The translations under genes were made by a program, and so were the position numbers. Below, piece after piece: positions 15,642 to 25,500 of a DNA stretch of 43,704 bases. Source of the DNA: an uncultured Eubacteriales bacterium (GTDB lineage Bacteria > Bacillota > Clostridia > Peptostreptococcales > Anaerovoracaceae); assembly GCA_900545135.1 (NCBI GenBank), contig UQXL01000020.1, forward strand, positions 1 to 43,704, in the 5' to 3' direction. Under the pieces are notes generated by a model. The model was not told the origin of the DNA and ran no database searches. It worked only from the letters and a program-made list of their open reading frames with translations. Positions within the stretch are counted from its first letter, which is position 1. Each line of letters opens with the position of its first letter.

Positions 15642-17519
15642 ATGCAGCCAAAGCAAAAGATAATCAATATCGCTGTGATAGCCCACGTAGACGCAGGCAA
15701 ATCCACGCTGGTAGACGCTTTCCTCAATCAGAGCGGCGTTTTCAGAGCCAACGAAGAAGTGGCCGACTGCGTTATGGACAGCGACGACATAGAGAGAGAA
15801 AGAGGAATAACCATATATTCCAAGAACTGCTCCGTAATGCATGGCGACGTAAAGATAAATATCGTAGACACGCCGGGCCACGCGGATTTTTCATCAGAAG
15901 TGGAACGAATCATGAAGACTGTGGATACAGTGATATTGCTGGTGGATTCCAGCGAGGGTCCAATGCCGCAGACAAGATTCGTGCTCAAGAAATCTCTCGA
16001 GCAGGGGATAAACCCTATCCTTTTCATCAACAAGCTGGATAAAAAAGACGCCAGAGTCGACGAAGTGGTAGACGAAGTTTACGAGCTGTTCATGGATCTT
16101 GAGGCCAACGACAGGCAGCTCGACTTCCCGATACTTTACGGCATCGCCCGTCAGGGAGTGGCGGTGCGCGAGCCGGAGGACATCAAGGGAATGACCGTCG
16201 GCGAAGGCGAAGAAAAGATAAAGAAGAGCCCCGGCGGATACGGAGGCCTCGACCTGACGCCGCTGTTTGAAACCATAACAGAGCACTGCGAGTCCTATCC
16301 CGACTTGAGGGAAGAACCGCTGCAGTTTCAGGTATCGACGCTGGCCTATGACGACTACATCGGAAGACTGGGCATAGGGCGAGTTACAAGAGGAATAATA
16401 AAAGAGGGCCAGACCGTGGCCGTATGCAAGGCGGACGGTTCTGTAGCGCAGAGAAAGATAAATCAGGTGTTCGTATACAGGGGACTTAAGCGGGTCGCCG
16501 TGTCGCAGGCGGAATGCGGTGACATAGTCGTAGTTTCCGGAATCGCAGATATTTCCATAGGAGAGACCATATGCGATCCGCAGAACCCTGAGGCCATGGA
16601 GATGATTCACATAGAAGAGCCGACCCTTTCCATGAACTTCCTCGTAAACAAGTCGCCTTTCGCAGGCAAGTCAGGCAAGTTCGTGACCAGCAGGCACATA
16701 AGGGAAAGGCTCAATAAGGAGCTTGAGGTCAACGTCGGACTCATGGTCGAGGAAACGGATTCCACCGACTGCTTCAAGGTCTCGGGAAGAGGCGAGCTGC
16801 ACCTTTCCATCCTCATAGAAAATATGAGGAGAGAGGGCTATGAGCTGGCGGTTTCCAAGCCTGAAGTCATCATGAGAAAAGGCGAGGGCGGAAAACTGCT
16901 GGAGCCGATAGAAGAAGTCGTCTTAAGCGTTCCCGACGAGTACGCCGGAACGGTGATAAACAAGCTCAATATCAGAAAAGGAATCATGACTCAGATGGCG
17001 GCGGAAAACGGATTTTCAAGACTTGAGTATCTCGTTCCGACCAGAGGACTTCTGGGATACAGAAGCGAATTCATCAACGATACCCACGGCGAGGGTACCA
17101 TGGTGAGAAGATTTGATTCTTTCGACGAATACAAAGGAGAAATCCCTCAGCGAACCAACGGCGTGGCCATAGCCCAGGAAGCCGGAGAATGTACTCCTTA
17201 TGCCCTCTTTAACATAGGAGAGAGAGTACAGATGTTCGTGGAGCCCGGAACCAAGGTTTATGAGGGAATGATAGTAGGCATGAACTCCAGAAACGACGAT
17301 ATGGTTGTAAACCCCTGCAAGGCTAAACGGGTGAGCAACATGCGAGCCGCAGGCTCAGACGAAGCCATCAAGCTTTCGCCGGCCAGGACTTTCACCCTTG
17401 AAGAGGCGCTTGAATTCATCAACGACGACGAACTGGTGGAGATAACTCCGGACGACATAAGGCTGCGTAAGAAAATCCTCAACGAGCTGGAAAGGCGCAG
17501 GAGCGGCAGAGTTTACTAG
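15642..17519 (+). CDS. typA: GTP-binding protein TypA/BipA
   Basis: This 625-residue translational GTPase resembles EF-G and acts on ribosomes in stress response and ribosome assembly. G motifs are complete: AHVDAGKS (G1), RGITI (G2), DTPGHADF (G3) and NKLD (G4). The G domain is followed by domain II, LHLSILIENMRREGYE of the EF-G-like region, and the TypA-specific C-terminal part with RGLLGYRSEF and GTMVRRFDSF. It is slightly longer than typical members because of an extra charged stretch near residue 185 (EGEEKIKKSPGGYGG). ATG 15642 follows AAAGAAGG; an earlier in-frame ATG at 15606 lies within the leader repeat region and is unlikely. mscS follows closely. Confidence 0.95.
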   Translation: MQPKQKIINIAVIAHVDAGKSTLVDAFLNQSGVFRANEEVADCVMDSDDIERERGITIYSKNCSVMHGDVKINIVDTPGHADFSSEVERIMKTVDTVILLVDSSEGPMPQTRFVLKKSLEQGINPILFINKLDKKDARVDEVVDEVYELFMDLEANDRQLDFPILYGIARQGVAVREPEDIKGMTVGEGEEKIKKSPGGYGGLDLTPLFETITEHCESYPDLREEPLQFQVSTLAYDDYIGRLGIGRVTRGIIKEGQTVAVCKADGSVAQRKINQVFVYRGLKRVAVSQAECGDIVVVSGIADISIGETICDPQNPEAMEMIHIEEPTLSMNFLVNKSPFAGKSGKFVTSRHIRERLNKELEVNVGLMVEETDSTDCFKVSGRGELHLSILIENMRREGYELAVSKPEVIMRKGEGGKLLEPIEEVVLSVPDEYAGTVINKLNIRKGIMTQMAAENGFSRLEYLVPTRGLLGYRSEFINDTHGEGTMVRRFDSFDEYKGEIPQRTNGVAIAQEAGECTPYALFNIGERVQMFVEPGTKVYEGMIVGMNSRNDDMVVNPCKAKRVSNMRAAGSDEAIKLSPARTFTLEEALEFINDDELVEITPDDIRLRKKILNELERRRSGRVY

Positions 17520-17534
17520 TAGGAGAGATGTATT

Positions 17535-18326
17535 ATGCTGGATTTGGAGGGAAAAGCCGGCCAGTATATCGAGCTGGCCATAGGAACGGCAGCGATAATA
17601 ATCGTAGGCTTGATAATCATCAAGCTTGCCTTGAAAATCACCAGGAAAGCGCTGGTCAAGACTACTCTTGATGGAGCCATGTATAAATTTGTCCTCAATG
17701 TGATAAAAGCTGTGCTTGGAGTGGTACTTATAGTGGTATCATTAGGATATCTCAAAGTTCCTACAGCACCGCTTGTCACAGTGCTGGGAGCAGGGGGAGC
17801 AGCCATCGCTCTAGCGCTGAAAGACAGCCTAGGCAATATAGCCGGCGGCATAATAATTTTAGCTAACAAGCCTTTTAAGAAAGGTGACGTTATAGATGTG
17901 GCAGGAACCAGCGGTATAGTCGAGAGCATCGACCTTTTCGTGACGACGCTCAAAACTTACGACAATAAGGTCATCACCGTTCCCAACGGTTCCGTCACGA
18001 CTTCCGTGATAGTCAACTATTCCAGCGAGAGCTTGAGAAGAGTGGACTGCGTTTTCGGAATCAGCTATGACTCGGACATCGCCAAGGCAAAAGACGTCCT
18101 GCTTGCCGTGGCAGACTCATGTTCCGATATCATGAAAGAACCGCCGCCTGTATGCGGCGTGTCAGACCACAAGGAGAGCGCCATTGAGCTGGAACTTAAG
18201 GTCTGGTGCGAAACCTCCGTCTATTACGACGTAAAGTATTATTTGGAGGAACAGGTAAAACTATCATTCGATGAAGCAAATATAACAATACCATATCCGC
18301 AGATGGACGTGCGCGTGATAAAGTAA
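17535..18326 (+). CDS. mscS: Small-conductance mechanosensitive channel (MscS family)
   Basis: This 263-residue protein has an N-terminal membrane helix (IGTAAIIIVGLIIIKLAL), a second hydrophobic region, then the pore helix rich in Gly and Ala (GAGGAAIALALKDSLGNIAGG split over residues ~82-102) and the MscS beta domain (KPFKKGDVIDVAG, VTTLKTYDNKVITVPNG). The C-terminal alpha/beta part ends at IPYPQMDVRV, as in E. coli MscS. It should open under membrane tension to release solutes on osmotic downshock. GGAGAG lies before the ATG, and the 15-base gap after typA suggests co-transcription. Confidence 0.93.
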   Translation: MLDLEGKAGQYIELAIGTAAIIIVGLIIIKLALKITRKALVKTTLDGAMYKFVLNVIKAVLGVVLIVVSLGYLKVPTAPLVTVLGAGGAAIALALKDSLGNIAGGIIILANKPFKKGDVIDVAGTSGIVESIDLFVTTLKTYDNKVITVPNGSVTTSVIVNYSSESLRRVDCVFGISYDSDIAKAKDVLLAVADSCSDIMKEPPPVCGVSDHKESAIELELKVWCETSVYYDVKYYLEEQVKLSFDEANITIPYPQMDVRVIK

Positions 18327-18346
18327 TTTTTTAGGGAGAGTATAGA

Positions 18347-21300
18347 ATGGGAGAAATTAAAAAATTCAAAAGAGTATTGGTTGCTAACAGAGGCGAGATC
18401 GCCATCAGAGTGTTCAGAGCATGCCGGGAACTTGGCATAAGAACCGTGGCGATATATTCAGAAGAAGATAAAAACGCTCTGTTCAGAACCAAAGCAGACG
18501 AAGCATATCAAGTAGGAAAGGGAAAAACTCCTGTAGGAGCTTATCTTGGAATCGACGAGATCATATCTCTGGCAAAGGCCAAAGGCGTTGACGCTATCCA
18601 CCCGGGATACGGTTTTTTGGCGGAAAACGTTGAATTCGCTCAGTCCTGCGAAAAAGCCGGAATTGAGTTCATCGGCCCTACTCATGAGATGATGGATAAG
18701 CTGGGAGATAAGATAAAATCAAAGATCGTTGCCAATTCCGTAGGCGTGCCTACGATTCCTGGCGTTGAAAAAGCCATAGCCTCCGAAGAGGAAGCCGTCG
18801 AATTTGCTGAAAAATGCGGCTATCCTGTAATGCTCAAGGCAGCTGCAGGCGGCGGCGGCAGAGGAATGAGAATCGTACATAACGAAGAAGAACTCCTTCC
18901 TCAGTTCAGAAGCGCCAGAAGCGAAGCCGAAAAAGCTTTCGGCATCGACGATATATTCATAGAAAAGTATCTTGAAAATCCTAAGCACATCGAGGTGCAG
19001 ATATTGGGAGACAAGTACGGCAATATAGTTCATCTGTATGAGAGAGACTGTTCCATACAGAGAAGACACCAGAAAGTTATCGAATTCACGCCTGCCCTCT
19101 GCCTCACAGACGAGCAGAGAGAGGCCATATGCAGCGATGCGCTTAAGATTGCCAGAGCTGTAGACTACAGAAGCGCAGGAACAGTGGAATTCCTGGTGGA
19201 TAAACACGGAAACCATTACTTCATAGAGATGAACCCTAGAATTCAGGTAGAACACACTGTTTCCGAAATCGTTACAGGAGTGGATATCGTTCAGGATCAG
19301 ATACTCATCGCCGAGGGATACAGCCTTGATTCGCCTGAAATCGCCATTCCAAATCAGGATTCCATCAGGGTGACAGGCCACGCCATCCAGTGCAGGATCA
19401 CCACAGAAGACCCTGTGAACAACTTCATGCCTGACACCGGAGTGATTGAAAACTATCACAGCCCGGCAGGCTTTGGAATACGTCTCGACGGCGGAAACGG
19501 CTACGAAGGCTCTGAAATCACGCCTTTCTACGACAGCCTGCTGGTAAAGATAACGGCTTTCAGCAGGACATTTGAAGATGCCAGGAGAAAAGCCATAAGG
19601 GCTCTTTCCGAGACCACCGTCAAAGGAGTCAAGACCAACATTCCGTTCCTGTTCAACGTGCTTAATCACAAGACTTTTGCCAGCGGAATGTGCGACACCG
19701 GCTTTATCGCCAACACTCCTGAGCTTTTGAACATAAGCAAAGTACAGGATACCGAACTCAAGGTCATCGAGTTCCTCGGAAATAAATTCGTCAACGAAAC
19801 CAGAGGCAAGAAGCCTCAGTTCAATGTTCCTGTATTCCCTAAATTCAAGCAGGAAGAGCTCAGCGCCCTGAGAGGCACCAAGCAGCTCCTCGACGAAAAG
19901 GGCCCTGAAGCGGTGGCCCAGTGGGTAAAGGAGCAGAAAAAGCTTCTCGTCACCGACACCACCATGAGAGACGCTCAGCAGTCGCTGATGGCCACGCGTG
20001 TGAGAACCGTGGACATGGAAAAGATCGCTCCGGCCGTAGCCGTATACGGAAAAGAACTGTTCTCCGTAGAAATGTGGGGCGGCGCGACTTTCGACACCTC
20101 CTACCGTTTCCTCAAGGAATCTCCGTGGGAAAGGCTGGACACTCTGCGTGCCAAGATGCCCAACCTGCTGTTCCAGATGCTGATAAGGGGAGCAAACGCC
20201 GTAGGATACAAGAATTATCCGGACAACGTCATCAGAAAATTCGTCAAAGAGTCGGCTAAGGGCGGCATCGACGTATTCAGGATCTTCGACTCCCTCAACT
20301 GGATCGAAGGCATGATGGTGGCCCTCGACGAAACTCTGAATCAGAACAAGATAGCTGAGGCATGTTTGTGCTACACCGGCGATATCTTGGACGAATCGAG
20401 AACGAAATACAACCTTAAATATTATGTGGATATGGCCAAAGAGCTGGAAAAGAGAGGCGCTCATATCCTGGGAATCAAGGATATGTCCGGACTTCTCAAG
20501 CCGATGGCCGCTGAAAAGCTTGTCTCCACATTGAAGCAGGAGATAGGTATTCCTATCCACCTCCACACTCACGATACATCAGGAAACGGCGTAGCTACAA
20601 TATTGATGGCCGCCCAGGCAGGTGTTGACATCGTCGACGCAGCCTTTAACTCCATGAGCGGACTGACATCTCAGCCTGCCCTCAATTCAGTGGTGGCGGC
20701 GCTCCAGAATTCAGACAGAGAAACAGGCATAGACCCTGACAAGATTCAGAAGATTTCCGAATACTGGAGAGACGTGAGACCTGTATACGCAGGCTTTGAA
20801 TCAGAACTGGCGACTTCCACGGCTGAGATATACAAGTACGAGATCCCTGGCGGCCAGTATTCAAACCTCAAGCCTCAGGTAGAAAGCTTCGGCCTCGGTC
20901 ACAAATTCGAGGAAGTAAAGGATATGTACAAGGCCGTAAACGAGATGCTGGGAGACATAATCAAGGTAACTCCTTCATCGAAAGCCGTCGGCGACATGGC
21001 CATATTCATGGTGCAGAACGGCCTTACGCCTGAAAACATATACGAAAAGGCCCAGGGAATCGACTTCCCTGACTCGATAGTTTCATATTTTGAAGGCATG
21101 ATGGGCCAGCCTTACGGCGGATTCCCTGAAAGGCTGCAGAAGCTGGTGCTCAAGGGAAAAGAGCCTATCACCTGCAGACCTGGCGAACTTCTTCCTCCTG
21201 AAGACTTTGAAGCCATCAGAAAACACCTGCAGGAAGAACTGGATCTTGAGGGAACCGAGAGAGAAGTGATCAGCTATGCTCTCTATCCGAAAGTGTTCGA

Positions 21301-21787
21301 GGATTATGTAAAGAGCATCAGAAAAGACGGCAATTTTCGCTACATGGGCTCGGATATCTTCTTCCACAGCCTGCAGGAGGGCGAGACCTGCGAAGTCAAG
21401 CTGGGCGAAGGAAAGCTGTTCATGGTCAAGCTCAACGAAGTCAGAGCTGTCGATAGCGAGGGCTACAGGGAAGCCGTGTTTGAAGTGGACGGAAACCGCC
21501 GCATCATCAAGATAAAAGATAACGACGTAACCGGAAATTCATATAATTCAGTGCTCTACGCAAACGAAGATGACCCGATGGAAATCGGCGCCAACATTCC
21601 GGGCAATATAATAAAGATCCTCGTCAAAGAGGGCGAAGCGGTGGAAGAAAAGCAGCCTATCGCCGTTATCGAGGCGATGAAGATGGAGACCAATATCCTG
21701 GCAACGGCCAAGGGAACTGTGGAGAAAATCTACGTTTCCGAGGGTCAGCAGGTGAAAGCCGGAGAAATGGTCGCTAAGTTGAAATAA
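18347..21787 (+). CDS. pyc: Pyruvate carboxylase
   Basis: This 1146-residue single-chain enzyme makes oxaloacetate from pyruvate, bicarbonate and ATP. Order of domains: biotin carboxylase (residues ~5-455, with RVLVANRGEIAIRVFRACRE, AAAGGGGRGMR ATP-grasp loop, FIEMNPRIQVEHTVSE), carboxyltransferase (from ~530, LVTDTTMRDAQQSLMATR, metal-binding HLHTHDTSGNG), the allosteric/tetramer region, and a C-terminal biotinyl domain with EAMKMET, where Lys1112 carries biotin. Full length agrees with the alpha4 type. It supplies oxaloacetate for biosynthesis or reductive branches in an anaerobe. GGGAGAG precedes the ATG and a strong terminator follows. No biotin ligase gene is in the window. Confidence 0.97.
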   Translation: MGEIKKFKRVLVANRGEIAIRVFRACRELGIRTVAIYSEEDKNALFRTKADEAYQVGKGKTPVGAYLGIDEIISLAKAKGVDAIHPGYGFLAENVEFAQSCEKAGIEFIGPTHEMMDKLGDKIKSKIVANSVGVPTIPGVEKAIASEEEAVEFAEKCGYPVMLKAAAGGGGRGMRIVHNEEELLPQFRSARSEAEKAFGIDDIFIEKYLENPKHIEVQILGDKYGNIVHLYERDCSIQRRHQKVIEFTPALCLTDEQREAICSDALKIARAVDYRSAGTVEFLVDKHGNHYFIEMNPRIQVEHTVSEIVTGVDIVQDQILIAEGYSLDSPEIAIPNQDSIRVTGHAIQCRITTEDPVNNFMPDTGVIENYHSPAGFGIRLDGGNGYEGSEITPFYDSLLVKITAFSRTFEDARRKAIRALSETTVKGVKTNIPFLFNVLNHKTFASGMCDTGFIANTPELLNISKVQDTELKVIEFLGNKFVNETRGKKPQFNVPVFPKFKQEELSALRGTKQLLDEKGPEAVAQWVKEQKKLLVTDTTMRDAQQSLMATRVRTVDMEKIAPAVAVYGKELFSVEMWGGATFDTSYRFLKESPWERLDTLRAKMPNLLFQMLIRGANAVGYKNYPDNVIRKFVKESAKGGIDVFRIFDSLNWIEGMMVALDETLNQNKIAEACLCYTGDILDESRTKYNLKYYVDMAKELEKRGAHILGIKDMSGLLKPMAAEKLVSTLKQEIGIPIHLHTHDTSGNGVATILMAAQAGVDIVDAAFNSMSGLTSQPALNSVVAALQNSDRETGIDPDKIQKISEYWRDVRPVYAGFESELATSTAEIYKYEIPGGQYSNLKPQVESFGLGHKFEEVKDMYKAVNEMLGDIIKVTPSSKAVGDMAIFMVQNGLTPENIYEKAQGIDFPDSIVSYFEGMMGQPYGGFPERLQKLVLKGKEPITCRPGELLPPEDFEAIRKHLQEELDLEGTEREVISYALYPKVFEDYVKSIRKDGNFRYMGSDIFFHSLQEGETCEVKLGEGKLFMVKLNEVRAVDSEGYREAVFEVDGNRRIIKIKDNDVTGNSYNSVLYANEDDPMEIGANIPGNIIKILVKEGEAVEEKQPIAVIEAMKMETNILATAKGTVEKIYVSEGQQVKAGEMVAKLK

Positions 21788-21840
21788 AGCTGCTTTAGGA
21801 AGCGTGCTGAATTATCGGCCGCCGCAAAAGAAAAGCTAAG

Positions 21841-21883
21841 AAAAATACCGGGAAAGCTTTTTACAGCTTTCCCGGTATTTTTT
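21841..21883 (+). terminator. Terminator of pyc
   Basis: A perfect 18-bp stem, AAAAATACCGGGAAAGCT with its complement at 21865-21882, has a 6-base loop and ends in a T run. Confidence 0.95.
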
Positions 21884-21905
21884 ATCGCTCAATAAGAGCA
21901 TCAGT

Positions 21906-21962
21906 ATTCAAATTTCGGAAAATGGTATCCATTTTCCTCAAAAACACCGATATTGGATACCG
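21906..21962. repeat. Left copy of a 57-bp palindromic repeat block
   Basis: The block contains GGAAAATGG-N3-CCATTTTCC, then ACACCGATATTGGATACCG. About 52 of 57 positions match a second copy at 30928-30984, in the same orientation. The two copies bracket the giant surface-protein gene. Confidence 0.9.
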
Positions 21963-21973
21963 CCGACTAACTG

Positions 21974-22062
21974 GATACGTCGAATGACCGGATACTGCCG
22001 CAGGGTTAGATGCGCCCGCAGGGTTAGATGCGCCCGCAGGGTTGAATACCGACGCCGGGCTG
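21974..22062. repeat. 18-bp tandem repeats left of the surface-protein gene
   Basis: Four 18-bp units at 21991-22062 (e.g. GATGCGCCCGCAGGGTTA) plus a partial unit at 21974. The last unit (AATACCGACGCCGGGCTG) is nearly the same as units in the right-hand array at 31040-31111. Confidence 0.88.
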
Positions 22063-22104
22063 AAGCCTTTGCATGCATCTCGCAGCCTATCTCACGCACA
22101 GACC

Positions 22105-22133
22105 TTGACAATGTACTATAGCTGCGATAATAT
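22105..22133 (+). promoter_or_regulatory. Promoter of the B12 riboswitch transcript
   Basis: TTGACA (22105-22110) and TAATAT (22128-22133) are separated by exactly 17 bp, just upstream of the aptamer. Confidence 0.85.
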
Positions 22134-22149
22134 ATAACTACAAAAAAAT

Positions 22150-22306
22150 AACAGGCAATGACATCTCGGAAGTCGGTGAAAGTCCGGCACTGTGTCTCAG
22201 CAACCGTGTTATCTACGAAAGGACAGGCGTTATAAAAGCCAGTCACTGGAGTTTTGGCTCTGGGAAGACGTCCAAGTAGGGTAAAGATTAAGTCGGTAGA
22301 CCTGTC
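22150..22306 (+). promoter_or_regulatory. Cobalamin (B12) riboswitch aptamer
   Basis: The region carries the conserved cobalamin-aptamer blocks in order: GTCGGTGAAAGTCCGGCAC (22172-22190), CAGCAACCGTG, AAAGCCAGTCACTGG, CTGGGAAGACG (22260-22270) and the B12-box-like AAGTCGGTAGACCTGTC (22290-22306). ACAGG at 22151 pairs with CCTGT at 22301 to close stem P1. An intrinsic terminator follows about 85 bases downstream, which indicates an OFF switch: bound cobalamin ends transcription before the surface-protein gene. Cobalamin family assignment is from motif recognition, not a covariance search. Confidence 0.9.
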
Positions 22307-22390
22307 ATCTGCTATGTAGGAGTCTTCTGAGATAGGACTTGCCAATTTTTTAATGTCTTACTTTATAACGGACATTAGATAATTGTGTTC

Positions 22391-22420
22391 AAAGCATCCT
22401 CAGAAGAGGGTGCTTTTTCT
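22391..22420 (+). terminator. Riboswitch expression-platform terminator
   Basis: AAAGCATCCTC (22391-22401) pairs with GAGGGTGCTTT (22406-22416) with one G-T wobble, and is followed by TTTCTTT. A competing hairpin (AATGTC/GACATT, about 22353-22376) upstream could take part in switching. The terminator lies 109 bases before the start codon. Confidence 0.88.
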
Positions 22421-22528
22421 TTGTCTACTAAGAGCTGGTTCCGAGGACAAAGCCCGAGGAACGAACAGCCACCGGCTATACCGGCGGTCGTGATTGGAAA
22501 AGCGCCCGAATAAGAAAGGAGGAAAAAG

Positions 22529-25500
22529 ATGAGTACAAAAGTCACTGCAGGTAAAAAGATACTGTGTTTTCTTTTATCACTTGCCATGCTTGTATGCATG
22601 ATGCCGACGATGGCATTTGCACAGGGAGAGCCTGCACAGAGCGTCAGGACGGCGGAGGAATTCGCCAAAATGGAACCTGACGGGAACTATATCCTTGAAG
22701 CCGATATAACGGTGGAACAAAGTTATGAGGGCTTCGGAGGAACTTTTGACGGCAACGGCCATACGATTACCCTTAATATACAGGCATCCGGAAAAAACGC
22801 TGGATTGTTCAAAACCCTCGTAGGGGGGGCAGTCGTTGAGAATCTGACGCTGGAGGGCAGCTTGACTGCCGATGGCAAGAATAACGTGGGTGCCGTTGCA
22901 GGTATGGCCAATACGTATGCTGGCGCCATAACTATAAGAAACTGTAAAAACAGCGCAGACATATCTGGCCACAAAGGGGTAGGCGGCATTGTCGGTATTT
23001 GTACAGGCACGAACAACAGTCTGATCATATCAGGCTGCGCCAATGAGGGAGATGTAACCGGCTCCAATACTCAGGTTGGAGGCATCGCAGGGAATCTGGA
23101 GGGCGGTCATATTATCGAAAACTGCTACAACAGAGGAAATGTTGCAGGCTTCAATAATTATGCCGGAATATTGGGGAGAGGTGCAAAAGGCGTTTCTCTG
23201 AGCAACTGCTATACGACCGGTCAGATAACAGCATACGGAGAAAGCACCAACTCAGGACAGGCAGTAGTCGGAGGCGGAACCTCTTCCGGTGAACCATGCA
23301 CTGTAAGAAATGTTTACGCTCTTGCGGGAACGGCAGATGTCCTTACGTACGCTACAGGAATAAGCGTTGACAGTTCATCAGGGTTCAAGAGCGAGGAGGA
23401 GATGAAAGACAGTTCTTTCGCAGGAATTCTCGGAAGCGGATTTATGGCTGATAGTGGCAGCTATCCTATTTTATCCTGGGAAATCCCTAAGGCAAAGGTT
23501 GATTTCGACGTAAGCCCGGAGGATGCGGTCATAACCATCGGAGGAGCTGAATATACAGGAGATTCTCAGGTCTCGCTGCCTGCAGGGGAATATGATTATA
23601 CGGTGAGCCTTGCGGGATATGTGAGCCAGCAAGGAAATATAACAGTCGCCGAGCAGGACGGGTCCTTGACTGCAACTCCGTCTCAAGTGTCGGTGACGCT
23701 GGAAGAAGATTCGCAGGCATGGTCAACGGTAACCTTTAGCCTGAAGCCTGAAAACATGGACTTTGAGGTGAAAGACGGTGAAAAGACTGTTGAGCCTGTA
23801 CAGGAAAATACATATAAGCTGCTCAGGAACCATGAATATAATTATGACGCTTCAGCCGAAGGCCATGGAAGTCTGAAAGGAGTTTTCAGCTTCAGCGCGG
23901 AAACCGAGTCCAAAGAAATAAGCCTCAAAAAGATAACCGGCATACAGATACAGGGAGAATACAAGACCCAGTATTATGTAGGAGATACTCTGGATACTAC
24001 GGGAATAGAGCTGCTCGTATCCTACGAAGACAGCTCTTCGGAGACAGTGAGTGAGGGCTTTGAGATAAACGGCTTTGATTCGTCGCAGCCTGCGGACAAC
24101 CAGACTTTGACGGTTGAATACAATGGAGTTACGGCTACATATGATGTGACGATAGAAGAGAAACCTTTTCCGAGCTCTGTATTCAACGCACTTGCCGGAA
24201 AGGCGACTGTTGAGTATCAGTCGAACAGCTCGTTTACAGGAATCGCAGGAGAAGAATTTGTAGACGATGATGACGAGGGTGCCCTCAAATCCAACAGCTG
24301 CGGCATGGCAAACTCAGAGGTCATCGTGAAGATCAAATTCAACGATTCCGTAGAAAACGCCAGACTTTCGTTCGACTATAGAGTCGAGGGAGAGGGAAGC
24401 TATACTGTATATGACGGCCTTAGAATAAACGGCGGAAACAAAATCGGCACTACGACCGGCTACGTGACCCACCAGATGAGCGTAAAAGGCGGAGATGAAG
24501 TAACTCTTTCATACGAAAAAGACCCCAGCGGCGATTCAGGCGCGGATTGCGTCTGGCTGAAAAATTTCAAGCTGGAAGAGCTGCATAGTCTTACCTTTGA
24601 TACTGCTTCCGACGCGCAGATTTCTTTGACTGACAGCGAGGGAAAGACAGTCTCACCATCAGACGACGGAGTATATGTTGTCTCCGACGGCTCTTACAGC
24701 TACACTATAACGAAATTCGGTTATGAGACGGCCTCGGGAACGGTGACGGTAGACGGGCAGAATCTAACGCAAAAAGTCGAGCTTGTCGAACTGCAGAAAT
24801 ATGATGTGCAGTTTAATACGGCATTGCCTGATGGTGCAGAAAGCGGAGATTGCGAATATATCATAACCTGCGGCAACAGCATCATATATCAGGGCAGCGA
24901 AGCATCTCTTTCACTTCCTGCAGAAACGTATCAGTATGTGATAAACCATCCGCTCTGCGAAAGCGCCGGCGGGGAATTCATAATAGATACAGCAGGTGTG
25001 GAGATAGAAAATACGCTGGTGCGGAAGACCGTATTTGAGGATTTCTTTGAGGACATCAAGGAAATAGTTTCGGCTTCAAACAACCAGAATGGAGAAGCGG
25101 CGGCAACGTATGGCTTTGAGCCTGCCAAGGACGGAGAGGACAAAGTGCTCGCCTCCAACAACAAGGGCGTCAAAAGCTCCACTGCAGCCATGACTATGGA
25201 ACTCAGGAAAAATTCCATAATCAAATTCAAATATAAAGTCAGCACAGAAGCAAGCTATGACAAGCTGATCATATCTCTCAACGGAAAGGAACTTAAAACA
25301 GAGAGCGGCGTCGTAGACTGGCAGGACTTTGAGCTGACGGCAGAGCAGGGCGATAAGATAACGATAAAATATACGAAAGACAGCAGCGGAGACAGAAACG
25401 ACGATACAGTATATCTAAAGGATTTCCGTGCCGAGGCTGTATATAAAGCTTCTTTCACAATGTCAGGGGATGGCAGCGAGGCGCAGCTGACCGTCAAAGA

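Noticed and set aside
18719..20572. 617-codon minus-strand open frame
   Set aside because: It lies wholly antisense to pyruvate carboxylase, has no ribosome site or recognisable domain, and is a by-product of biased codon use.
22823..22829. Seven-G run in the surface-protein gene as a frame switch
   Set aside because: Seven G is short for high-frequency slippage and the frame is intact; no other support.
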